Assembly: GCF_902859595.1 (NCBI RefSeq)
Contig: NZ_CADIJQ010000001.1
Span: 310,001-374,000, forward strand
Source of the DNA: Achromobacter kerstersii
GTDB taxonomy: Bacteria > Pseudomonadota > Gammaproteobacteria > Burkholderiales > Burkholderiaceae_B
Direction: 5' to 3'
DNA: 64,000 nucleotides
Position numbers and translations under genes: made by a program. Positions 41,514-50,887 of this stretch are shown in pieces. Under the pieces are notes generated by a model. It ran no database searches. It was not told where the DNA came from and worked only from the letters and a program-made list of their open reading frames with translations. Numbering within the stretch: position 1 is the first letter of the stretch; every line of letters starts with the position of its first letter.

Positions 41514-43979
41514 ATGCCTTTCACCCCACACTCCCATTGCCCTCCGGGCGCGTTGGCGCCGATTGCGCGCGCCGTGTTCGTTGCGCTGATGGCGCTGTCC
41601 GCCGCGCCGCAGGCGCTTGCGCAACCCGCGCAACCCGCGCAACCCGCGCCCGCGGCAGACGCCGCGCGTCGCTTTGAAGTGCCGGCCGGCCCGCTGGGCC
41701 TGGCGCTTAGCCGCTTTGCGGCGCAGGCCGGCGTGGTGCTGTCGTTTGACGCGCAACTCACGCAGGGCAAGCAAAGCCCCGGCCTGCAAGGTGATTACGG
41801 CGTGGCCTCGGGTCTGGCGGCGATGCTGTCTGGCACGGGCCTGGAAGCCGTCAGCCAGGGCGGCAACAACTACGGCTTGCGCGTTGCGGGCGCGCAGACG
41901 CTGGCGCCGGTTGAAGTGCTGGGCTCGCGCGAACCCGGCCCCAGCGAAGGCACGGACTCGTATACGGTGGGCTTGTCGACCACGGCCACCAAGCTGCCGA
42001 TGACGCTGCGCGAGACGCCGCAATCGGTATCGGTGATGACGCGACAGCGCATTACGGACCAAGGGCTGAATACGCTGGAAGACGTTATCGCCAACACGCC
42101 TGGTCTGACGTTCAAGAAGAAAGGCTCGGCCGACGACAACGAAAAGGGCTTGTACGCGCGCGGCATGGAAGTCACCAACATGCAGGTGGACGGCGTGCCT
42201 ACCCATAAGGACTTCAATGCTCTGGGCCTGGACACCGCGCTGTATGACCGCATTGAAGTCGTGCGCGGCTCGACCGGCCTGCTAAGCGGCGCGGGCAATC
42301 CGGCGGCGTCGATCAACCTGGTGCGCAAGCGGCCCACGCGAGAATTCGAGGCCGGTGTGGGCGTTGCCGTGGGCTCTTGGGACTACAAACGCACCGAGTT
42401 CGATCTGGGCAGCCCGCTGGACGAGTCGGGCAAGTTGCGCGGCCGGCTGGTCGGCGCGTGGCAGGAAGGCGGTTCGTTCATCGACCGCGTGAAGCAAGAC
42501 TCGCAAATGCTGTACGGGGTGGTCGAAGCGGATCTGGCCGAACGCACCATGCTGACACTGGGCGCGGAATACCAGCGCAAGAAGTGCACGGCGTGCTCGT
42601 ACTTCGGCTTTCCCAGCGTCTACGCCGATGGCACCGAAACCGATTTCCCGCAGCGCTTCAATTCGGCCACCAACTGGAGCCGCCAGGAACGCACGCGCTA
42701 CAACGTGTTCGCCACGCTGGACCATGAATTTGCGCCGCTGTGGAAGGGCTCGCTGACCGTGTCGCGCACCAGCGACGACAACGACCGCACTTACGGCTGG
42801 TTCAGCAGCAACGGCTGGGCCAACCCGGAAACAGGGCAGGGCGCATCCGTGTGGGTGGCCAAGTGGCCCATCCCCAAAACCCAGAACGCCGTGGACGCGA
42901 GTTTGACGGGCGCATTCGACGCCTTTGGCCGTCAGCACGATCTGGTGGTGGGCGTGAACGCGTCGCGCACCCGGGGCGACTACGACATGTACCCCTTGTG
43001 GACGGCGCCGGGCTACAACCCGGCCATTCCCGATATCCGCCAGTGGAACGGCGACATGCCCGAACCCGATTGGCAAACTACCGGCAAGCGCTACTACACC
43101 GAGAAGCAGTCGTCGATTTACGGCGCGCTGCGCCTGCGCCCGACGGATGCCTTGTCGCTGGTGCTGGGCTCGCGCGTCACCTGGTGGGACCAGCAAGCGT
43201 CCTACGCCTATAACGACGGCTCGTCTTACCCGGACGACATGCGCGAACAAGGCGTCTATACGCCGTACGCCGGCGTGGTCTATGACCTGAGCCGCGACGT
43301 GTCCGTCTACGCCAGCTACACCAGCATCTTCCAGCCGCAACAGGCGCAGACCGTGTCAGGCAGCGTGCTGGCGCCCATCAAGGGCAACACGGTGGAAGTC
43401 GGGGTGAAGTCGGCCTTCATGGATGGCCGCTTGAATGGCTCGCTGGCCTTGTTCCGCACGCGTCAAGACAACTACGCCATGCTGGACGGCGACATGCTGG
43501 CGCCCAATGGCGACAACGCCTACGTGGCGGCGGACGGCGCCGAGATGCGCGGCGTGGAAGCCGAGCTCAGCGGCGAGCTGACGCCGGGCTGGCAAATGCA
43601 GCTGTCCTACGCGTATGTGGACCGCCGCCTGCCCCAAGGCTTCATCACGCAAGTGGGTTTGCCGCGCCATGGCGTGAAGCTCTACACCACGTACCGGCTG
43701 CCGGGCGACCTGAGCGCGCTGACCGTGGGCGGCGGCGTGCGCTGGGAAAGCGGCAGCAGCTATGCCGCGCGCGGGCCGGGCCGGGTGATGTATGAATCGT
43801 CGCAAAGCAGCTATGCGCTGGTGGACCTGATGGCGCGCTACCAGTTCAACCGCCAATGGTCGGCCACGCTGAACCTGAACAACGTGCTGGACAAGAAGTA
43901 CTACGCCAGCACGAACGTCTACAGCAATTACTACGGCGCGCCGTTCTCCGCCATGCTGGGCGTGAGCTACAAGTATTGA
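41514..43979 (+). CDS. TonB-dependent siderophore receptor with signalling domain
   Basis: The 821-residue protein has a signal peptide (about 1-40), followed by an STN signalling domain (FEVPAGPLGLALSRFAAQAGVVLSFDAQL to about residue 115). Then come the plug (ETPQSVSVMTRQRITDQGLNTLEDVIANTPGL) and a 22-strand barrel ending in the usual aromatic residue (LGVSYKY). The plug sequence is of the FpvA/FoxA ferric-siderophore type. It imports a ferric siderophore across the outer membrane and signals through FecR to the sigma factor. No siderophore synthesis gene is near, so a foreign siderophore is likely. The 100-base gap before it is T-rich and should hold the sigma-dependent promoter, which I could not define. 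Confidence 0.93.
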   Translation: MPFTPHSHCPPGALAPIARAVFVALMALSAAPQALAQPAQPAQPAPAADAARRFEVPAGPLGLALSRFAAQAGVVLSFDAQLTQGKQSPGLQGDYGVASGLAAMLSGTGLEAVSQGGNNYGLRVAGAQTLAPVEVLGSREPGPSEGTDSYTVGLSTTATKLPMTLRETPQSVSVMTRQRITDQGLNTLEDVIANTPGLTFKKKGSADDNEKGLYARGMEVTNMQVDGVPTHKDFNALGLDTALYDRIEVVRGSTGLLSGAGNPAASINLVRKRPTREFEAGVGVAVGSWDYKRTEFDLGSPLDESGKLRGRLVGAWQEGGSFIDRVKQDSQMLYGVVEADLAERTMLTLGAEYQRKKCTACSYFGFPSVYADGTETDFPQRFNSATNWSRQERTRYNVFATLDHEFAPLWKGSLTVSRTSDDNDRTYGWFSSNGWANPETGQGASVWVAKWPIPKTQNAVDASLTGAFDAFGRQHDLVVGVNASRTRGDYDMYPLWTAPGYNPAIPDIRQWNGDMPEPDWQTTGKRYYTEKQSSIYGALRLRPTDALSLVLGSRVTWWDQQASYAYNDGSSYPDDMREQGVYTPYAGVVYDLSRDVSVYASYTSIFQPQQAQTVSGSVLAPIKGNTVEVGVKSAFMDGRLNGSLALFRTRQDNYAMLDGDMLAPNGDNAYVAADGAEMRGVEAELSGELTPGWQMQLSYAYVDRRLPQGFITQVGLPRHGVKLYTTYRLPGDLSALTVGGGVRWESGSSYAARGPGRVMYESSQSSYALVDLMARYQFNRQWSATLNLNNVLDKKYYASTNVYSNYYGAPFSAMLGVSYKY

Positions 43980-43988
43980 TCGGCAAAA

Positions 43989-44013
43989 CGCCGGGGCGGA
44001 CGCCGCCCCGGCG
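43989..44013. terminator. Shared terminator between the receptor gene and the convergent Bug gene
   Basis: CGCCGGGGCGG (43989-43999) and CCGCCCCGGCG (44003-44013) form a perfect 11-bp stem with a three-base loop. On the minus strand TTTTGCC follows, so it best serves the Bug gene, and it can also stop the receptor transcript. Confidence 0.75.
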
Positions 44014-44031
44014 GTTGAATCGAACTTAGCT

Positions 44032-45012
44032 TCAATCCAGCTTGATGTCGGCCCGCTTGGCCACGTCGCCGAAGGTGCGCAGTTCTTTTGCGATCTGCGC
44101 CTGGAACGCCTGGCCCGGCAGGAACACGGGCTCCAGCGCCAGGTCGGTGACCGCCTTGCGCACTTGCGGGTCTTGCATGATTTTTTCGACCGCGCGGTTC
44201 AGCGTGTCAACGACCGGCGCGGGCGTGCGGGCAGGTGCCGCCAGCGCGTACCAGCCCACGAAAGACACTTCGGGAATGCCGGCTTCGGCAAAGGTCGGCA
44301 CGTCGGGCAGTTGCGGCACGCGATGCTCGCCCGTAACGGCCAGCGCGCGCACCTTGCCGGCGCGCACTTGCGGCGCGGCGGACGATACGGTGTCGACGCC
44401 CAGCGCCACCTCGCCGCCGATCATCGCGGTGATGAGCTGCGCGCTGCCCTTGTAAGGCACCGGCATCATCTTCGCGCCCACGGCTTCGGCAAACATTTCA
44501 CCCGCCAGGTGCGGCGCGGAGCCCGGGCCAAACGTGCCGTACATCAGCCCGCCCTTGTCGCTTTGCTGTTTGGCCAGCGTGGCGGCTTGCTGCACGGTGG
44601 TGGCCGCCAGGCCGTTCTGCGCCAGCAGCACCACGGGCGCCATGGCGACGATGGCGATGTGTTCGTAGCTGTGCATCGGGTCGTAGGGCAGGGACGCCTT
44701 CAGCGCTGGCAGCACGGTGTACGTGGTGCTGCCCGACAGCAGCAGCGTGTAGCCATCAGGCTGGGCGCGCGCGACGGCATCCGCGCCGATCACGGTAGAC
44801 GCTCCCGGGCGGTTCTCGACGATGACCGATTGCCCCAGGCTGCCCGACAGCTTGTTGGCCAGCAAGCGGGCCACGGCGTCGGTCGCGCCGCCCGGGGTGA
44901 ACGGCACAACGATCTTGATCGGCTGTTCAGGGTAGGCGGCGTGCGCATCGCCCGCATACGCGGCAACGGCAAGGTTGAACGCCATCACGGCGGCACAAAA
45001 TCTAGCGGTCAT
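44032..45012 (-). CDS. Bug/TctC-family periplasmic solute-binding protein
   Basis: The 326-residue protein has a signal peptide (cleavage near AHA, residue 26) and the Bug-family motifs YPEQPIKIVVPFTPGGATDAVARLLA, VENRPGASTVIGADAVARAQPDGYTLL, and PDVPTFAEAGIPEVSFVGWYALAAP. Bug proteins bind amino acids, carboxylates or amides. No Tct permease is adjacent, as is usual for the many orphan Bug genes of this bacterial family. The M20 peptidase gene lies 42 bases upstream on the same strand, so the two form an operon and the ligand may be a product or substrate of that hydrolase. Confidence 0.88.
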   Translation of the reverse strand: MTARFCAAVMAFNLAVAAYAGDAHAAYPEQPIKIVVPFTPGGATDAVARLLANKLSGSLGQSVIVENRPGASTVIGADAVARAQPDGYTLLLSGSTTYTVLPALKASLPYDPMHSYEHIAIVAMAPVVLLAQNGLAATTVQQAATLAKQQSDKGGLMYGTFGPGSAPHLAGEMFAEAVGAKMMPVPYKGSAQLITAMIGGEVALGVDTVSSAAPQVRAGKVRALAVTGEHRVPQLPDVPTFAEAGIPEVSFVGWYALAAPARTPAPVVDTLNRAVEKIMQDPQVRKAVTDLALEPVFLPGQAFQAQIAKELRTFGDVAKRADIKLD

Positions 45013-45054
45013 TGCAACGCTCTCGGTCAGTCAGGGGAAATCGGATCAAGCAAT

Positions 45055-46473
45055 TCAGGCGGCAGCGCGGGCAGGCTGGGCGGATGCGCACAGGGTGGAG
45101 CCCTGCTCGCCCAAGTCCCAGAACAAGCCGGCCATGATGGCCAGCCCTTCACGCGCCACGCTGCCCAGCAAATGTTCGTTGGGCGCATGCTGTGCGCAGG
45201 CCGGGTACGAATGCGGCACCCACAAGGTGGGCAAGCCCAGCTGGTCGGCAAAAATATCGTTGGGCAGCGAGCCGCCCAAGTTCGGCAGCAGCGCGGGCCG
45301 TTTGCCGGTTGTGCGTTCCAGCGACGTTGCCGCCCAGCGCACCCAGGCGTTGTCGGGCGACAGGCGGGTCGCGCCCGCCTGCATGCCGATGCGCACTTGC
45401 ACGTCTTCAAAGCCGCCTTGGCGCAGGTGTTCGCGCACATGGGTTTCCAGCGCGCGCCAGTCGGTGCCGACCACAAAGCGCAGTTGGCACCAGGCCACGG
45501 CTTCGGGCGGAATGGCGTTGACGGGTTTGGCGGGGTCGCCCGCGCCGAAAGTCAGCACGTCCAGGCTGTTCCAGCCGAAAACTTTTTCGGGTGCGGACAG
45601 GCCCGGCTCGCCCCACCACGCATTGATCTCGGGGTCGTCCGCGCCGCCGCCCACTTCCAGGTCGGCCAGCGCGCCGGCAACGGCGCCGGGAATGGGGGGC
45701 GGGCGCAAGCCGGGAACGGTGATCCGGCCATTCGCGTCCACCAAGGTGCCGATGGCGTGCATCAGGATGATGGCCGGGTTGGCCAGCAGGCCGCCCCAGT
45801 TGCCGGAGTGATAGCCGCGTTCTCGCGCACGCAGCTTCAATTCAAAATTCACCGCACCGCGTGACCCCATGAACAGGGTGGGGCGTTCGGCGTTCAGGCG
45901 CGGGCCGTCGCTGGCAATGAACACATCGGCGGCCAGGGCGTCGCGCTGCGCCTCGCAAAAGGCGGCAAGGCCCGGCGAGCCGGCTTCTTCTCCGGTTTCA
46001 ATCAGCCACGTGGTGTTAAAGCCCAGCTTGCCGTCGCGCGCCGCAATCACTTGGCGCATGGCTTCCAGGTTGATCGTGTGCTGGCCCTTGTTGTCGGCCG
46101 TACCGCGGCCGTACCAGCGGTCGCCTTCGACTTGCAAGCGCCACGGGTCGCGCCCCGCTTCCCATTTGGCGGCGTTGCCGCGCACGACGTCGCCGTGGCC
46201 GTACATCAGCATGGTCGGCAGGCCGGCGGCCTCAACGCGGCGCGCCACCAGGATGGGCAAGTCAACGCCCGCAGGGTTGGCATGCACCTCACAGGAAAAG
46301 CCCAGTTCGGTCAGAAGCGGGATCAGGTCTTCATTCAGATAGGCATGCTGCGCCGGGGCCTGTTCGGGCACTTCGCTTTCCGTGGCGTAAGCCACCCGTC
46401 GCGTCAGCGCGGCGAGCAACGCGCCGTTGTCATAGGCTTGTACGGCTTGAAGGACGGCTTGTTCGCGATTCAC
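45055..46473 (-). CDS. M20-family metallopeptidase / amidohydrolase
   Basis: The 472-residue protein starts at GTG (46473) with GAGAG upstream. It has the two-zinc M20 catalytic pattern: MLMYGHGDVV with the first zinc histidine and catalytic aspartate, GRGTADNKGQ with the bridging aspartate, the ETGEEAGSPG pair of glutamates, and the late histidine in SYPACAQHAPNEHLL. An insert dimerisation domain lies at about 215-360. Members cut dipeptides, N-acyl amino acids and carbamoyl amides, so the substrate is open. The gene is divergent from a LysR regulator and heads an operon with the Bug protein. Confidence 0.88.
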   Translation of the reverse strand: MNREQAVLQAVQAYDNGALLAALTRRVAYATESEVPEQAPAQHAYLNEDLIPLLTELGFSCEVHANPAGVDLPILVARRVEAAGLPTMLMYGHGDVVRGNAAKWEAGRDPWRLQVEGDRWYGRGTADNKGQHTINLEAMRQVIAARDGKLGFNTTWLIETGEEAGSPGLAAFCEAQRDALAADVFIASDGPRLNAERPTLFMGSRGAVNFELKLRARERGYHSGNWGGLLANPAIILMHAIGTLVDANGRITVPGLRPPPIPGAVAGALADLEVGGGADDPEINAWWGEPGLSAPEKVFGWNSLDVLTFGAGDPAKPVNAIPPEAVAWCQLRFVVGTDWRALETHVREHLRQGGFEDVQVRIGMQAGATRLSPDNAWVRWAATSLERTTGKRPALLPNLGGSLPNDIFADQLGLPTLWVPHSYPACAQHAPNEHLLGSVAREGLAIMAGLFWDLGEQGSTLCASAQPARAAA

Positions 46474-46585
46474 TGCGGCTCTCTGGATAACAAAAGATGC
46501 ACAAAGTTATTACGCTTCACGACATGCCACAATTAGATAATTAGCATCTTTGCATTGCCTTTTAGGCATGTCTTTAGGAGGCGTG

Positions 46586-47518
46586 ATGATTTCTTTGGCC
46601 TTGAGGTACTTCCTGGAGGTAGCGCGCAGCGGCTCCATCGCGGGCGCGGCCAGCGCGCAGCACGTGGCGGCGTCCGCCGTCAGCCGGCAGATCGCCAAGC
46701 TGGAAGACAGCCTGGGCATCGTGCTGTTTGAACGCCAGGCGCGCGGCATGGAACTCAGCGAAGCCGGCAGGCAATTGGCTGCCTACGCGAACGCGGCGGC
46801 GCTGGAGGCCGACCGCGTCACCACGCAGATCCGGCAGCGCGGACATCTGGGCGACGTCACCATCCGGCTGGCCTGCACGGAAGGGTTCGCCCACCGCTTT
46901 CTGCCGCTGAGCATGGCGGAATTCAAGCGCGTGCGGCCCGAGGCGCGCTTTCATTTACATGTGGACCGCCCGGAAGAGGTGACGCGGCACATCCTGGAAG
47001 GCCTGTCGCAGATCGCGTTGCGCTACACCACGGCGCAAGACGACCGCCTGAAAACCGAGCTGCTGACGCGCGCACCCGTCTACGCGGTCATGTGCCGCAA
47101 CCATCCCTTGGCGGGCCGGCGCAGCATCAACATGCGCGAGCTGTCGGAATACCCTTTGTCGGTGGGCGACCACGGCACGACGGTGCGCCAGCTTTTCGAT
47201 TCGGCCTGTGCGAACGCGGGCCTGCATATCGAACCCGCGTATGTGTCGAACCATTCGGCCGCGTTTCTGCCGATGCTGCCGGGCAGCCGGATCGTGGCGC
47301 TATCGGGCTACCTGACGCTGCTGGGTCACGGCGGCGGAGAAAAGCTCGCAGGCGTGCCGTTCACAAACCCAGAGATGCGGCAGCGTAGCATTCAGATGCT
47401 GACCTTGCAGGGCAGAACATTGCCCACGCTGGCGCGGGAGTTCATGGCCTTCATGGCGGAGCGCCTGACGGCGGCGCCCCGCTCGCCCGAGGTGGCCGAC
47501 GCTCAGGGCTGGGCGTGA
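46586..47518 (+). CDS. LysR-family transcriptional regulator of the M20-Bug operon
   Basis: The start at 46586 has AGGAGG just upstream (46576-46581) and gives MISLALRYFLEVARSGSIAGAA, the usual LysR beginning. An ATG at 46550 is in frame but lacks a ribosome site. The 310-residue protein has the helix-turn-helix (SIAGAASAQHVAASAVSRQIAKLED) and a type 2 periplasmic-binding effector domain from residue 90. It is divergent from the M20 peptidase across 112 AT-rich bases and should control it. Its last 16 bases overlap the end of the convergent CheB-CheR kinase gene. Confidence 0.9.
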   Translation: MISLALRYFLEVARSGSIAGAASAQHVAASAVSRQIAKLEDSLGIVLFERQARGMELSEAGRQLAAYANAAALEADRVTTQIRQRGHLGDVTIRLACTEGFAHRFLPLSMAEFKRVRPEARFHLHVDRPEEVTRHILEGLSQIALRYTTAQDDRLKTELLTRAPVYAVMCRNHPLAGRRSINMRELSEYPLSVGDHGTTVRQLFDSACANAGLHIEPAYVSNHSAAFLPMLPGSRIVALSGYLTLLGHGGGEKLAGVPFTNPEMRQRSIQMLTLQGRTLPTLAREFMAFMAERLTAAPRSPEVADAQGWA

Positions 47519-50500
47519 TCAGCGGCATCATCACAGGCTTCCAGCGGCATGTCGATCTGGCAAGTGATGCCATCCTGCCGGAATTCCATTGAGGTTTTGG
47601 CGCGCAGCGTAAACGCCAGTGCCTGTTCGATGAGCTCGCGGCCATATCCGCGGCGGGTGGCGTCGGGGGGCTCGGGCAAACCGGATTCCGTCCACACAAG
47701 AATCAGGTGATCTTTATCCTTGTCGCCGTGCTCGGTGCGCCATTTGACGTCCAGCTTGCCCGACTCATAGCGCAGCGCGCCGTATTTGATGGCGTTGGTG
47801 GCCAGCTCGTGCACGGCCAGCGCCAGGGTCTGGATACGTTCAGGGCTGATATGCACCGCGGGCCCGCTCGTCGTGATCTGACGTTCGTTGCCCAGCGCAT
47901 CAAGTTCGCGGCGCAACACACCGCCGAACTCGATCTTTTCGCCATTGGATTCGCTGAGCAGGCCCTGCACGCGGCCAAGCGCCGCCAGCCGGGTGTCGAA
48001 TCGCTGGAAGGGTTCGCCTTCGCCCAGCGTGCGCCGCGCCACGCTTTGCACCAGCGCCAGCAGATTGCGCGTGCGGTGTTGAAGTTCCGAGATCAGTACG
48101 CGGTGGCGTCGTTCGGCCCGGGTGATGAGGGTGATGTCGATAAAGGTCACGACCACGCCGTCGACCTGGCTGTCGCTGCTGCGGTACGGCACCAGGCGCA
48201 GCAGATAGTGTTTGCCGTCCAGGGTGCCGGCGATGCGGCGTTCGATGGGCTTGTAGTGGGTGTAAACCTGGGCGATATCGTTGGCGAACGAAGGCAGGTC
48301 AAAGCGGCTGGCCAGGTCGGTGATCGGGCGGCCGCAGTCGGTGGGCAGGATGTTGAAGACATCGCCCATGGCCGGCGTGAAACTACGGATGATCAGGTCG
48401 CGGTCCAGGAACAGGGTGGCGATGGCGGTGCTTTCAAACAGGTTGTGCAGGTCGCTGTTGCTGCGGTCCAGTTCGTCGACCTTGCCGTGCAGCTCGGCGT
48501 TGACCGTGTGCAACTCTTCATTGAGCGATACCAGTTCTTCCTTGGAGGCTTCCAGTTCTTCATTGGTGGACTGGAATTCCTCGTTCACGGACACCAGCTC
48601 TTCGTTGGACGACTTCAATTCCTCAAGCGCGGTTTCGTACTCTTCGATCATGGACTGCAACCGTTCGCGGGTGTCGCGCAGTTCCAGCTCAATCTGCTTG
48701 GCCGCGCCTTCCTGCGTGAATTGGGTCTGCGCAGCGGCGGCGTCGGGGGGCAGCGACGGCCCCTGATCGGTAAACAGAATCAGGAAGAGCGATTCGCCTT
48801 CCTTGTGGTCGGCCAGCGGCTCCACGGTCAACGTCACCTGCTGGACGCGGCCGTCTTCGCCCTCGACGGAAACGTTTTCACGAATCGCCGTCAAGCCGGA
48901 GTCGGCGGCTTCAGTCAATAGTGTGCGCAGGTCCAGACGCAGCCCCTTGCGCGCCAAAGTCAGCACCTGGCGCGTGGGCACGCCGGCCGCCGCCTCAAGG
49001 TATTTGCCGGTGCGCCCTGAGTAATAAACGATGTCACCGCTGCTATCCACCAGAACATGCGGCGGGGCATGCCGCGCCAGCACCTGGCTGTCCACCGAGT
49101 GGCGCAACGCGGATGCTGCCGTCGACGTGCGGCGGTGGCCAGCTGGAGGCGGGTCCGATTTATGCATGGAGGGCAGCGCCATAAAAGGTCGGGGCGGAGC
49201 GCCGATATCGGGTCGGCGCTGAAAAATCCGGTGCTTCTTGTCTGCGGGTGAGAACAGGTCGCTGAATTGCGTGACATTTTCCGACATGCCCAGGAATAAA
49301 TAACCGCCCGGACGCAGGGAATAATGGAATGTCGGAATGACCTGCTTTTGAATGCCCGCGCCGAAATAGATCAGCAGGTTGCGGCACGACACCAGGTCGA
49401 TGCGGGAAAAGGGCGGATCGCGCAGCACGTTATGCGGCGAAAAAATGCAGAGATCGCGTATTTGCTTGCTGACGACGAATGAGTCGCCGTCGGCGATGAA
49501 AAAGCGGCGGCGCCGTTCAGGCGATACGTCTTCAAGCAGCGCCCCGGGGTAGCGCGCGGCGCGGGCAACGGCCAGCGCCCGGTCGTCAATATCCGTGGCA
49601 AAGAGCTGCACGCGCGGCACGACGGCCAGGGTGTCCATGTGCTCGCGCAACAAGATGGCCAGGGAATAGACCTCTTCGCCCGTCGCGCAACCCGGCACCC
49701 AGACGCGCACCGTTTCCGTAGCGCCCCGGCCCTCTAGCAACTGAGGAATGACCAGATTCTGCAACGCATTGAAGGCGTCGGCATCGCGAAAGAAGTTGGT
49801 CACGCTGATCAGCAAGTCGCGAAACAGGGCGCCCGATTCTTGCGGTTCTTGCTTCAGGAAATCGATATACGCGCTGATCGTCGGCACCTGATTGACGTTC
49901 ATGCGTCGTTGCACCCGGCGCATGAACGTCTTGCTCTTGTAGCCGCTGAAATCGTGGCCGATGCGCGTGCGCAACAAGCCATAGATTTCGTTCTTGGCGG
50001 CTTCGAGCTGCACGCGCTCCTGGCCTTGGGCGTCATCGCCGTTCAGGTCGTCCAGATGACTCAAGCCTGCCGCGAAGGTGATCAGCTTGGCGCCCATTTG
50101 ATCGGCGGGAACGATGAAGTCCACCATGCCCGATGCAATGGCGCTGCCAGGCATTTCCGGGCTGCTGGGGCCGAAGCCGTCGGGCGCTTGCGCGAGCGTC
50201 AGGCCGCCGTGTTCCTTGATCGTCTTGATGCCAAGGGTGCCGTCCGAATCGCCGCCCGAGAGGACGACGCCTGCGGCGAAGTCGCCGATGTCCAGCGCCA
50301 GCGATGAAAAAAACAGGTCGATCGGGCGGGGGCCACGTTGCTCGGGCATGCGTTTGCGCAGCCGCAGGCGGCCTTCATGAATCGACATGACGGCATCGGC
50401 GGGCAGCACGTACACGTTATTGACCATCACCGGCATGTCTTGCTCGGCGGTTTGCACGGTCATTGCCGTGTATCGCTGAATGACTTCCGGCAGATGGCTT

Positions 50501-50643
50501 TCGCGCGTGGGACTCAGGTGGGTCAGCACCACAAAAGCCAGCCCGGGCTCGGGAGGCACGCCGCGGAAGAACCCTTCAAGCGCTTCGATACCGCCGGCGG
50601 ATGCGCCAATACCCACAATGGGAAATTCCGTCTGGAGAATCAT
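47503..50643 (-). CDS. CheB-CheR fusion with PAS and HWE-type histidine kinase domains
   Basis: The 1046-residue protein begins with a CheB methylesterase domain (about 1-190) holding the triad Ser15 (GASAGG), His42 and Asp134 (SGGDSDG). A CheR methyltransferase domain (about 215-480) follows, with TNFFRDADAF and VWVPGCATGEEVYSLA. Next come a PAS-like segment, a long coiled coil (about 655-735, runs such as SSNEELVSVNEEFQSTNEEL), a second PAS domain, and an HWE/HisKA_2 kinase with His856 (ELQHRTRNLLALV) and an ATPase domain. There is no receiver domain. Such fusions are known as large hybrid sensor proteins and need not act in chemotaxis. No chemotaxis gene is near. It could respond to a cytoplasmic signal and pass phosphate to an unlinked regulator. 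Confidence 0.9.
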   Translation of the reverse strand: MILQTEFPIVGIGASAGGIEALEGFFRGVPPEPGLAFVVLTHLSPTRESHLPEVIQRYTAMTVQTAEQDMPVMVNNVYVLPADAVMSIHEGRLRLRKRMPEQRGPRPIDLFFSSLALDIGDFAAGVVLSGGDSDGTLGIKTIKEHGGLTLAQAPDGFGPSSPEMPGSAIASGMVDFIVPADQMGAKLITFAAGLSHLDDLNGDDAQGQERVQLEAAKNEIYGLLRTRIGHDFSGYKSKTFMRRVQRRMNVNQVPTISAYIDFLKQEPQESGALFRDLLISVTNFFRDADAFNALQNLVIPQLLEGRGATETVRVWVPGCATGEEVYSLAILLREHMDTLAVVPRVQLFATDIDDRALAVARAARYPGALLEDVSPERRRRFFIADGDSFVVSKQIRDLCIFSPHNVLRDPPFSRIDLVSCRNLLIYFGAGIQKQVIPTFHYSLRPGGYLFLGMSENVTQFSDLFSPADKKHRIFQRRPDIGAPPRPFMALPSMHKSDPPPAGHRRTSTAASALRHSVDSQVLARHAPPHVLVDSSGDIVYYSGRTGKYLEAAAGVPTRQVLTLARKGLRLDLRTLLTEAADSGLTAIRENVSVEGEDGRVQQVTLTVEPLADHKEGESLFLILFTDQGPSLPPDAAAAQTQFTQEGAAKQIELELRDTRERLQSMIEEYETALEELKSSNEELVSVNEEFQSTNEELEASKEELVSLNEELHTVNAELHGKVDELDRSNSDLHNLFESTAIATLFLDRDLIIRSFTPAMGDVFNILPTDCGRPITDLASRFDLPSFANDIAQVYTHYKPIERRIAGTLDGKHYLLRLVPYRSSDSQVDGVVVTFIDITLITRAERRHRVLISELQHRTRNLLALVQSVARRTLGEGEPFQRFDTRLAALGRVQGLLSESNGEKIEFGGVLRRELDALGNERQITTSGPAVHISPERIQTLALAVHELATNAIKYGALRYESGKLDVKWRTEHGDKDKDHLILVWTESGLPEPPDATRRGYGRELIEQALAFTLRAKTSMEFRQDGITCQIDMPLEACDDAADHAQP

Positions 50644-50887
50644 GGTCTCTTTGGCCTTGTGGACCAGGCAAACAGCGTATTAGGCATCGGTGAATCTGGG
50701 TCGGTGAAACAACGCGCTGTTCAATGGTCTCAAAGAAAGGGCTGACAGCGCGGCGCGTGCATATTCCTTTTTATTGCGTTCAATGTCGGAATACACGCAG
50801 CGACATTACCATGGCTGCTCCGTAAATTGGGGCGCAGGTTGCGTGCGGCTGACCTAGTACGATCAGCCTATCGGAATAGGCCGCGGT

